The position numbers were made by a program, and so were the translations under genes. 64,000 nt of DNA from the NCBI GenBank assembly GCA_963669155.1, contig OZ022597.1, positions 17,924,922 to 17,988,921 of the forward strand, given 5' to 3'. The notes under the pieces are model-generated. The model did no database searches, had not been told where the DNA came from, and saw only the letters and a list, made by a program, of their open reading frames with translations. The stretch comes from Arbacia lixula. Taxonomy: Eukaryota; Echinodermata; Echinoidea; Arbacioida; Arbaciidae. Positions 37,722 through 46,992 of the stretch are shown here, piece by piece. Position 1 is the stretch's first letter, and the number at the start of each line of letters is the position of its first letter.

Positions 37722-38005
37722 GACAAAATTTCAATTCCTTTCCACCAGACAAAAACACTGTGCTAATTCCGACAAAGGTCCAAAAAGACGGCCGAGACGT
37801 TGTCAGGTCGGGAAGACTGGAAATTATGAGAAATTCCGCTGTCTTTCAGCCCCAAAAACAGTGAATTCCTGCTCCTGGCCTTTTACGGCCAAATTCCAAA
37901 CTGGGCGAACGAGCTAGCGCAATCTCGTGCGCAGACGACGCACGCACCCGATATAACTTCAATTCTTGAGAACGCGCGGGCCTCAGATTAAATCACGGAG
38001 GTATA
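37722..38005 (-). promoter_or_regulatory. CpG-rich leader/promoter candidate for the 37721 exon
   Basis: The stretch is richer in CG dinucleotides (CGACGCACGC, GAACGCGCGG) than the AT-rich surroundings and lies immediately upstream of the minus-strand start codon. It runs into the assembly gap, so the transcription start cannot be placed. Confidence 0.35.
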
Positions 38006-38205
38006 NNNNNNNNNNNNNNNNNNNNNNNNNNNNNNNNNNNNNNNNNNNNNNNNNNNNNNNNNNNNNNNNNNNNNNNNNNNNNNNNNNNNNNNNNNNNNNN
38101 NNNNNNNNNNNNNNNNNNNNNNNNNNNNNNNNNNNNNNNNNNNNNNNNNNNNNNNNNNNNNNNNNNNNNNNNNNNNNNNNNNNNNNNNNNNNNNNNNNNN
38201 NNNNN
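38006..38205. other. assembly gap (200 N)
   Basis: Two hundred undetermined bases. The right flank is a CAT trinucleotide repeat, which may have caused the break. Reading frames across it are meaningless. Confidence 1.
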
Positions 38206-39580
38206 GCATCATCATCATCATCATCATGCAATAATTATCACTATTTATACTTACAAGTGAATCATTGTTCAAAGATGTTTAACTTATTTGGACTATTTTT
38301 TGTCAATAATGATGATGTTAATGATAATGATGATTTCTTGTTCATCATCTGGAAATGTATTTATTGATTTCCGAACAATAATCGTTATTCGCACCAAACA
38401 CCCTATAGTACCACATTATTTGGACCCTACTACGAAGGGCCCAAGTGCGCCGGACGCAGTGGGCTGAGCCCCTTAAAGGGCTCCTTATAAGACGAAATAA
38501 AACGTATTCTTTTTTCTAAGTATACAAATATCAATGCGCATAATAAAAGCTCTAAATACAAACATTCGAATATTAAAAATAAACAATTCCCGCTCGGTTT
38601 GCTATGCGCTCCCTCACATATATAAAACTGTCATTAATTTGTTAACATTCATTTCTTTTCCTCTCGCTCCCTCGTTTATTAGTGAAGGATGCTTCCCTCT
38701 ATCAAGACGCGCGCTCGCCCACAAAAAATAAGAATGAGAGAAAGTACGAAAATAAGATGAAAAACAGAAGTACAAATGTAACAAAGATGATTATAATAAT
38801 AATATTAGCCGTCATTCTTGATAGACAAACTTTGATAAGGGCAACCTATAACATGCATTTTTCAAGCCCGCCGCTGGCAAACAGAAAGAGAGTGCGCCCT
38901 CTCCCCCCCCCCCCCCCCCCCCCACCTCCCCTCCTCTCCACCCCCCCTAAACTTAGAAGGGTTCCGGCGGCGGTCCATGGTGTGATACTTTGCATCGAAA
39001 CGGTTGTCACAAGGCCTGCCTTGCATGTGTAGTGCGTGTAATGTGTCTATCGCGCGGTGCGTACAATCAAATATACGAAGAACAACTTTACGCACGACTG
39101 CATGGTGACCCCTTCTTGTGCTAAATCAAATACCCCAATTTGTTCCTGTTAACATAGTCTTTTCCAACAATCCTAATGAAACATCGATTGTACGTCGCCA
39201 CCAAGTGGCAACAACGAATTCCCGCCAGTTCAGAAGTGCTGAAGAAGCGTCCCGGATCGGACGTGAAACTGTTCTCCGTTTCAAACCAGCAAGTCCAGAT
39301 GATCAGATTCATTTCTATTCGTAATTTGTAATTCTTCCTGGATGAATCAAAACTTACATCAGTTTACTAATGAAATTTGACAAATCATAAACTTTGTATT
39401 CAGATGTATGTTAGCAACAAGAATTTTGATTTGCAAAGGTCAGATTTCATCTAATGCTGATGGGAATTAACATCATTGAGAATCTGTTTTAGCACAAGAA
39501 AGGGTTACCAGTCTTGCGTAAAGTCATTCGTAGCTTAAGAACAGATTGATAAATCACCTCCATGCACTGCCAGGCAGTGG
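38206..39580. other. gene-free stretch left of the duplication
   Basis: A (CAT)n run follows the gap, and a C run lies at 38904-38922. No supported exon was found. Confidence 0.5.
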
Positions 39581-39589
39581 AATATGAAT

Positions 39590-39590
39590 A

Positions 39591-39672
<82 letters not shown>

Positions 39673-39712
39673 ACTTCTCCCTCTCTCTCCCACTCTCCCA
39701 CTCTCTCTGTCT
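39590..39712. repeat. (CT)n tract at the left edge of unit A
   Basis: CT microsatellite with CCC and CAC interruptions. The equivalent in unit B is at 53527-53612, where a C run interrupts it. Confidence 0.9.
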
Positions 39713-41796
39713 CGCTTTATCTCTACCGCTCTATCTCACTCTTTCAATTTCTATCTCCCTCTCTCTCCATTCTTCTTCTCTTTTATTTCTCTCTTAAACT
39801 TTCTTGTATTCCCTCTCTATATCCCCACTTTTCTCTCATAATTGTATGTAGTAAATGTACTAGCGCCAAAATCTTCATACGAAAAGATCATCCACAAAGT
39901 GTAATATTTTGCATTCTGACACACATCTACGATAGAAATAAAAATACTAAATTGTTATCTTGTGATATATTACACGGAGCAATGTCGTATAATCGATACA
40001 AATCATGAAAAACATTTTGCTTTGAGGTTTATGTCCGAAGCTCAGCTGCAAATATAATTTGTCTACTATCAACCGGAAATTAGCACCAGTCCTGGCGCAA
40101 AGGTGTGTGTGTGTGTATGTGTGTGTGTGTGTATGTGTGTGTGTGTGTGTGTGTGTGTTGAGGGGGGGGGGGGTACTAGGTTTGTTTTCGCTAACCTCAC
40201 GAGAACACGCGCCTGTCTACATAGGCATTGAGCCAACGAAGGCGTTTCGCAACATCCTAAATAAATCCCGGGGTCTTATTATATTCCCTGGGAGCCTACA
40301 ATCCATACTAATAGGTGTATTACTCTACTTGCGTGAGCAAACTACAATTACAAGATAAAGTCTAAACACGCAGTAGTGGAAATGGCTGCCATGTTTATAG
40401 GTCCCGGTCTCATTAGACATGTTTGAGTTCAACTTTATTATCAACTGAATACGATCCCTCTACGTAATCATGAAATCAGCCGAGAAAAGGACCCGTTATG
40501 ATGGCAGGATGATTCTGCCATGTTCACGGTTGTTGTCGCTGTCGCCGGTTCGGCTTCAATATATGGTTCATATAATCATTATCACTACGATCACTCACCT
40601 GAGCTCGTTATGAGCCATTGCTACATTTGTTTCCAATAAACCCCATTAAGTAGCAGTTTTGTGTTAATTGCTTCTTACTCCTCATTCCTAGAATTCCTCT
40701 CAGTGTCCAGACGTAGTTATGGTTGTAGATATGCATCAGAAGAAACAGACAACACCCAACAGCCTGGAACCAAGGCTATCCCTGGGTCATCGTGCATGTC
40801 GTCTTGATTCGCTGAGACGCAACCACAGTTTGGAACATTTCAAATCCGTCGTTGCCTTGGTTGCGCCTCCGTGCATCAAGCCACGCGGTGAGATGCATTC
40901 TTTTGTTTTAGTATCATTGCGATGCTTATCTGTGCACTAATGCCAACAAAATCGTGCTGTATTTCTTTATGAATCTAAATTTTGTTTCAGCTACCCCATT
41001 TTGAACCACAGGAATTCATTATTCGGATGGCCATAGTGGACTGGTTTCGATTTGATAACAAGCCACGAGAACAAGAACACATTTTAAATAATCAAAACGA
41101 TTTTTCGTGTTTGTTGGCATGACAGCTGATAAATTTTTGGCACACCTGACAGTTTGTCTGCTCCTGTAACTTCTCTAGTCGGCAAAACTGAAAAGAAAGA
41201 AATATGCCGAGAAATTTCCTCTCTGCCGAAAACTCTCTTCAAAAGAATTACGTGTGATATGTGTGATTCTGCTTTGCCTTATTCAACTTGTTTCTTGCAG
41301 AGTCAATTCTCTCAGCTTTATGTAGCTCACAACCGTACTCATACACTTGCTTATTACGTTACAGTGCTGCCGTGCGTTTTCTATGACCGTGATATCAGCT
41401 AACATGAACATGATGACGAAATAATGTCAGATGTTATCATGTATGTCGCAATACCATACAAGGTTCTGGATGGTACGATCGAGGTGTCACCGGAAGTATC
41501 GCGCAACAAAGACAAAAAAATGTTATGAACTGTGGTTTCCTGCACAGGAAGAAAAGCAGCACAACAGTAGCTGAGTCATACACGCGAGCCAAAAAGAAAC
41601 CATTTACCATGTTTATAAAGAGCGTTATCATGTATGTTGTATCATTTCATACTTAATGCACATCAAATGGTCGACGCTATCGTTTCAGCTGTCTTCTAGT
41701 AGTTTGACTTCGGCATCAGAGTTCGGATACTTTCATCTAAGACTAGAACTTACATAAACTTTGTGATAACGTAAACCATATAGGAGACAGTAGATC

Positions 41797-41952
41797 TTAT
41801 ATTATTCCCCTCGCGGTAATTGCACTCCTTTCTTCTTTTTTTTCTAATTGCATTGTGGAGCAAACGACCCAGCACCTGTGCTTAAATCTCTGCGTGGTAC
41901 ACGAAAGCTCAAGTTTGAAGTCGGACGAACTTTTGTAAAGTAGCTGATCAAG
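41797..41952 (+). promoter_or_regulatory. distal promoter and non-coding first exon of TRIM-like gene A
   Basis: A TATA-like TTATATTATTCCC at 41797 is conserved at 55608 (unit B) and, as TTTTATATAATGCCC, at 44133. About 150 bases on, all three copies share a leader with AAGCTCAAGTTTGAAGTC-like sequence. Here it ends in AAG|GTAAGA, a consensus donor at 41953. It could join the acceptor TTTATTTCAG|AATACACT at 45121, giving a 3.2-kb intron. The start of transcription is inferred, not seen. Confidence 0.5.
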
Positions 41953-42094
41953 GTAAGATGGCCTTCATTTGAAACAATCCTTCGTTATACTTTGACTATG
42001 ATGACGACGCGAGACACATTTCTCTTTCCGTGAGAGAGAAAGGGGTGGGTGGGGCCAGTAAAACAGTTGAAAAAAGAGAGAGGATGAGAAGAGA

Positions 42095-42132
<38 letters not shown>

Positions 42133-42311
42133 AGGATGCAGAGAGCTCCCTTTTTCTGTTCCTCCTCTGTCTCTGTCTCTGTATGTCTGTCTGTCTCTCC
42201 CTCTAACCCATTCTCTCTCTTCCCCTCTCTATCCCCCTCTCTCTCCGTCTCACCCTATTCGTCTTCTACGTCTTTATTTATTCTATATTTCTTTTATTCC
42301 CCCCCCACACA

Positions 42312-42354
<43 letters not shown>

Positions 42355-42984
42355 ACTTTCTCTCTCCATCTCTCTCTCTCCCCCTCCACTTCTCTCTCAT
42401 AGTTCTATTATATGTAGTAAATGTACGGCACCCACAATTTCATAAGATAAGAATAGGCGTACCCCAATGAAGTATTTTAAAAAGATATCAAAACTTATAT
42501 AACAATTTTGCTACCATCTAGCGCTGAGGGGGTTGGGGGGGGGGGGGGGGGGCGGGGCACTAGATTTGTGTTTGGGCTTCGTACATTTGTCCTCTCAAGA
42601 ACACATGCCTGTTTATGTAGGCATTCAGCCAACGAAGGAGTTTATCAATATCTGAAATAAATCCCCGTTTCTCATTATATTCCCTCGTAGCCTAAATCCA
42701 TACTGATAGGTGTATTATATTCCGTTATACTATGACTATGATGATTATGTTACACACATTTCTATTTCCATGAGAGAGAAAGGGGAGGTGGGCCAATTGA
42801 ACAGTTGAAAGCGAGAGAGAGGGGGGGGGGGTGATAAGAGTAAAGGGGTAGAGGGTAGAGAGGGTAAGTGAGACAGACAGGCTGACAGACAGAAATTCGG
42901 GCAGAGAGTTCCCTTTTTTTTCTGTTTCTCCTCTGTCTCCGTCTCTGTCTGTGTTTCTGCCTGTCTGTCTGTCTCTCTTCCCAC

Positions 42985-43035
<51 letters not shown>

Positions 43036-43135
43036 ACTCTCTCTCTCGCTCTTTCTCTCTCTCTCTTCAATTATCTCTATTTTTAGAACATGTAGTAAAT
43101 GTTGTTGTTGTTTGTATTTTTGTTTGTTTGTTTTT

Positions 43136-43150
43136 TGTTGTTGTTGTTGC

Positions 43151-43200
<50 letters not shown>
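43136..43200. repeat. (TTG)n repeat
   Basis: About 20 TTG/GTT units end in a T run and G run. They produce poly-Gln, poly-Val or poly-Cys frames on the two strands that are not genes. Confidence 0.95.
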
Positions 43201-44132
43201 TTTTTTGGGGGGGCGGGGTCTTTGTACATGTACCCTCCCGAGAACACGCGCCTGTCTATGTAGGCATTCAGCCAACAAAAGAGTCTATCAACATCCGATT
43301 TAAATCCCCGGGTCTCGTTAGAGTCCCTTGTAAATCAATACTAATAGGTCTTATTTTGATTTCTTATGAATTGTTTCAACAAAAGCAATGAGATAAAATC
43401 TGGAAACGCAGTAGTGGAAACGGTCTCATTTGACATGTTTGATTTCAACTTTATTATCATCTGTATACGATCCCTCTACGTAATCATGAAATCAACCGAG
43501 AAAGGGAGCCGTTATGATGACAGAATGATTCTGCCATGTTCACGGTTGCTGTTGCTGTCGCTGGTTTGGCTTCAATGAATGGACCCTTTTAATACAATAT
43601 TTTATACTATTATTACGGTTCCCGATCACTCACCTAAACTCTTTATGAGCAATTGATGCAATTCTCTCTATTTTCTGTAACCCACGAACTTACCCATACA
43701 CGGGTTTATCACGTCACAGTGCCCCCATGCGTTCTGTCTGAACTTGATATCAGAACAAATAACTTTCTATAGGCATTTAGCCAACAAAGGAGTTTATTAT
43801 CCAAACTAAATTGCTAACATAATGCCAGATGTTATAATGTATGTCGCAACATTATACAAGGTTCTGGGATGGTACGATTGAGATGTCACTGGAAATATCG
43901 CTCAATGAAGACAGGAAACATGGTATGAACTCTGGTCTCCTGCACAAGAAGAAAAACAACAGTAGCCGAGTCATACACGAGAGGCAAAACGAAGAGCGAA
44001 ATCATGTATGTTATATCATTCCATACTGAATGCACAGCAAATGGTCGACGCTATCGTTTCAATTGTTCTCTAGTAATTTGACTTCCCATGCGTTTATCTC
44101 AGACTACAACTTAGCCAAGAGAGAAAACGTAA

Positions 44133-44289
44133 ATTTTATATAATGCCCAGATGGACATAGTATTCTTCTTACTTATTTCGAATGGTACCGTGGAACTAAC
44201 GTCACAACACTCGTTCTTGAATCTTTGCGTAGTAAACAAAAGCTTAAGTTTGAAGTCGGAGAAACTGTTGTATCTGAGTAGCTAATGAA
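44133..44289 (+). promoter_or_regulatory. proximal promoter and first-exon copy of TRIM-like gene A
   Basis: This is the second copy of the module at 41797-41952, displaced by 2,337 bases. The TATA-like box (TTTTATATAATG) is better than in the distal copy. The leader AAGCTTAAGTTTGAAGTCGG is conserved, but the donor has decayed from AAGGTAAG to GAAGTAAAAT; a GT is still available at 44290. It lies at the position equivalent to unit B's single promoter, 0.83 kb before the acceptor. It may be an alternative or a dying promoter. Confidence 0.4.
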
Positions 44290-45129
44290 GTAAAATTGGC
44301 GTACTTTAATTGATTCTAATTTCTGTGTGACGACGCTGCAATGGTAGTTTACAGAAGAGACAAACGAAAGGGGAAGGGCTAGCAAGAGAAGGAGAAAGAG
44401 AGAGCGTGAGAAAAGAGAATGAGATATGAAGGGGGTAATTAAGGAGAGAGGGAGAGATTAAGAGAGATATGGGGGAGGGTGGTGACGAGAGCGTAAAAGA
44501 TTGAAATAGAGAGAAACAGAGTTGAGCGAGAGAGAGAGAGAGAGAGAGAGAGTAAAATTTGGAGGATATGGGGTGAAAGGGAAAAAGACGGGTAGAAGAA
44601 TGAAGGACGGGGAAACAAGAAGGCGGAGAGAAAAGGGGCGTAGAGGAAAGGGGGAAAATCGTTGACAATACTAAACAGATTATTTACATCAAAACATCAG
44701 TCGTAAGAGTTATGCATCATTGAACTCTGGACTGATCAATATCTCATCTTACCGCGTTCTCCTTCTTTCATCTTACTCCCTCCCTTCCTCCTCCCTCGTC
44801 TCTTTCTCCTGCTCCTTTTCCTTGTCATGTCTTCCCTTTTCTACTCTTTCCTGTTCTCATTTTTCTCCTTCGACCGCTGATGTTAGTTGGATGATGATTT
44901 AACATCTTTAAAGTGTAAAAAAACACAAACACACACGCGCACACACACACAAACATACACACAAAAAAAAAAAAAAAAAAAAAAAAATAAGTCGATTGGT
45001 TATTTTCCACCCCCCCCCCCTTCCTGTCACTCAATGTGTAAAATTGACAGTGCCACTATACAACAACTAAATCATTACGTTGTTTGACTATTTTTCCTTT
45101 TTTCATGTCTATTTATTTCAGAATACACT

Positions 45130-46992
45130 ATGGCGAGCAAACACGTCATAGACTCATCATCTCTGGAGTGCTGTCTGTGCTTCCAGATTATGACAGAACC
45201 CAAGCAGCTGAAATGTACACACACCTTTTGCAAGGACTGTTTAGTCAAATACACTGAATCTACACGAGAGAGGAACCAAATACCATGCCCAATTTGTCGC
45301 GAAGTTACTCCTTTGAAGAAAGGCGACGTCTCGGAGCTTCAGACGAACATTCCCCTGAAATCCGTGATTGAAGACGTTACATCGGGTCTCACCATATGTA
45401 CCATGTGTGATGAGAAGAGCCAATCTCCAGCGGTGTGTTTCTGCGAGGAATGTGGTGACTTCATGTGCGAAGCGTGCCTCGATGTCCACAGGATGTTCAA
45501 AAAGACAGCACGTCACGCCACGTGTACCGTAGAGGACGCTATAAGTGGGAAGTTCAAGGTTAAACGAAAGTGCACGGAACACCCACACGAAGACAAGGAG
45601 TGGGTGTGTACTACATGCACACAGTCAGTGTGCTTCAGGTGTCGCGTCATTGATCACGGTGGGCCAGATCATGAGATTGAAGATGTTACAACGTACATCA
45701 AGGCACTGACAAATAACATTCAATCTCTTCAAATCGAGATAAACGCTGTCCTTGATTCATTCCAAGGTGAGACACAGGAAATAGTGGACGTTGAACTGAC
45801 AAAAGTTGACCCCTGCGTTGACAAAATAATCATGAAAATAAACAAGGCGTATGATGATCACATCCAACAGTACAACGAGAAGCGAGGTAAGCTCATCAAA
45901 GAATGTAACACAATCAGGGACCAAATAAAAGGAGAACTGCACAAAATAAGAGACGAGCGAGAATTGAAGTTAGGATGTATCACCAGTGCTAACGACTTGA
46001 TCGAGAATGGGTTAGATACTCTGATAGAGGGACACGCGCGATCTGTCCATGATAACGTCTGTGGTAGATTACATGAAGACTTGGCTAGTGTGAATGGTCA
46101 TGATGGGGAAGACTTGAAAAGGGCAAAGGAAGTTGTGAGTCGGGCGGAATGTCTGACTTTCACCCCGTACAGGATTAATGCCGAGCACAGTCTGGGTGAG
46201 GTGAGCTACAACCATTGGCGCCTGGAGAAGAGGAATGAGGTGGCCCTCACCGGCTTGTGCGCGTACAGCTTGGCAGCTACGCGTGATGGCAAGATGGTAG
46301 TGGGATATGTGTATGGTGGTGGGGTAGATGTGTGCAGTGTGAATGGGGTACATGAGAGAAGGATGCAGGGTGAGGTTGTCCAGTGTGTGTCTGTCTTGCG
46401 TGATGGACGATATGCAGTACGTGACCGGGATGGTCACATATCTCTCTACACACAGACGTGGGAGAAATGCAAGGCATTATCGTTTCAAAGGGTTGATACA
46501 CGCGGAGGTATGGATGTCGATGGATGCGATCATATATATGTAGGGTGTGTGGATGCTAAGGTAGTACGCGTCTTTACTCCTGTTGGTGGGCCACCAATGA
46601 GGGAGATCTCTTGTCCTGGGTATGACCCCTGGACAGTCTGCACCATGAATCACAGCGAGATGCTGGTACTGAGTGATGACTCATCAGTCAGAGTGGTGGA
46701 TGGAGAGGGCAATGTGATGTATGACGTCAGCAATAAGGGCTTCAATGCGCTCGTTACTGTGCTGCGAGATGACAACATCCTGATTGGATGGAGGAAGGCT
46801 GATCGGGTGAGTGTCGATCTGTACACGAATCAGCTGAGGCTCGTCAGGAGAGTCCTCGATGATTACCCTGTCAAAGGCTCCATGCGCGGTATCAGGGAAT
46901 TCTCGACGGGGGAGATCGCTTTATGCGATCAAAACAAACTACACATCTTCCGTAAGACACCAGGCTCACTCACTGGTAAGACGAGTCAATGA
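45130..46992 (+). CDS. TRIM-like E3 ubiquitin ligase, RING/B-box/coiled-coil/beta-propeller, copy A
   Basis: Predicted cytoplasmic RING-type E3 ligase of 620 residues, encoded in one exon. The C3HC4 RING is at residues 14-56 (C14, C17, C29, H31, C34, C37, C53, C56). B-box 1 is at about 90-129 (C90, C93, C105, C108, C113, C116, H120, H129). B-box 2 is at about 148-181 (C148, H151, C160, C163, C168, C171, H176, H181). A charged coiled coil runs over about 190-345. The C-terminal 371-611 shows about six repeats of an 'A-strand, RDG/DG turn, hydrophobic strand, VxVxS' pattern, suggesting an NHL-like propeller as in TRIM2/3/56/71-type proteins. All zinc ligands are intact. The start is supported by the acceptor TTTCAG at 45116-45121, eight bases before ATG, and by the identical context in copy B. 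Function as an innate immune E3 ligase is inferred from family behaviour; the ligand is unknown. The nearest vertebrate name cannot be fixed without a search. Confidence 0.93.
   Translation: MASKHVIDSSSLECCLCFQIMTEPKQLKCTHTFCKDCLVKYTESTRERNQIPCPICREVTPLKKGDVSELQTNIPLKSVIEDVTSGLTICTMCDEKSQSPAVCFCEECGDFMCEACLDVHRMFKKTARHATCTVEDAISGKFKVKRKCTEHPHEDKEWVCTTCTQSVCFRCRVIDHGGPDHEIEDVTTYIKALTNNIQSLQIEINAVLDSFQGETQEIVDVELTKVDPCVDKIIMKINKAYDDHIQQYNEKRGKLIKECNTIRDQIKGELHKIRDERELKLGCITSANDLIENGLDTLIEGHARSVHDNVCGRLHEDLASVNGHDGEDLKRAKEVVSRAECLTFTPYRINAEHSLGEVSYNHWRLEKRNEVALTGLCAYSLAATRDGKMVVGYVYGGGVDVCSVNGVHERRMQGEVVQCVSVLRDGRYAVRDRDGHISLYTQTWEKCKALSFQRVDTRGGMDVDGCDHIYVGCVDAKVVRVFTPVGGPPMREISCPGYDPWTVCTMNHSEMLVLSDDSSVRVVDGEGNVMYDVSNKGFNALVTVLRDDNILIGWRKADRVSVDLYTNQLRLVRRVLDDYPVKGSMRGIREFSTGEIALCDQNKLHIFRKTPGSLTGKTSQ

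Larger units (their letters stand above)
40150..43400. repeat. nested tandem expansions inside unit A
   Basis: A block reading approximately GAGAACACGCGCCTGTCTA...GGCATTCAGCCAACGAAGG occurs at about 40200-40325, 42595-42720 and 43238-43355, each time just after a G run. A second block (TATGACTATGATGA...TTTC, then GAGAGAGAAAGGGG) occurs at about 41985-42170 and 42725-42940. Each repeat unit also carries (CT)n followed by TGTAGTAAATGT. Unit B lacks most of this expansion. Confidence 0.75.

Noticed and set aside
40599-40618. Minus-strand ATG plus GTGAGT donor (MAHNEL) conserved at 54311-54330
   Set aside because: Only 20 bases of coding sequence, no partner exon seen, and conservation is explained by the duplication; the third related copy near 43630 lacks the ATG.
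42745-43278. 177-codon minus-strand frame with poly-Gln and Glu/Arg stretches
   Set aside because: Made of translated (TTG)n and (CT)n microsatellites; frames of this type occur at every such tract in the window.
45241-45588. Minus-strand frames inside the TRIM-like coding exons (also 46069-46437, 56635-56976, 57463-58047)
   Set aside because: Antisense shadows of a clearly coding exon; no domain content of their own.
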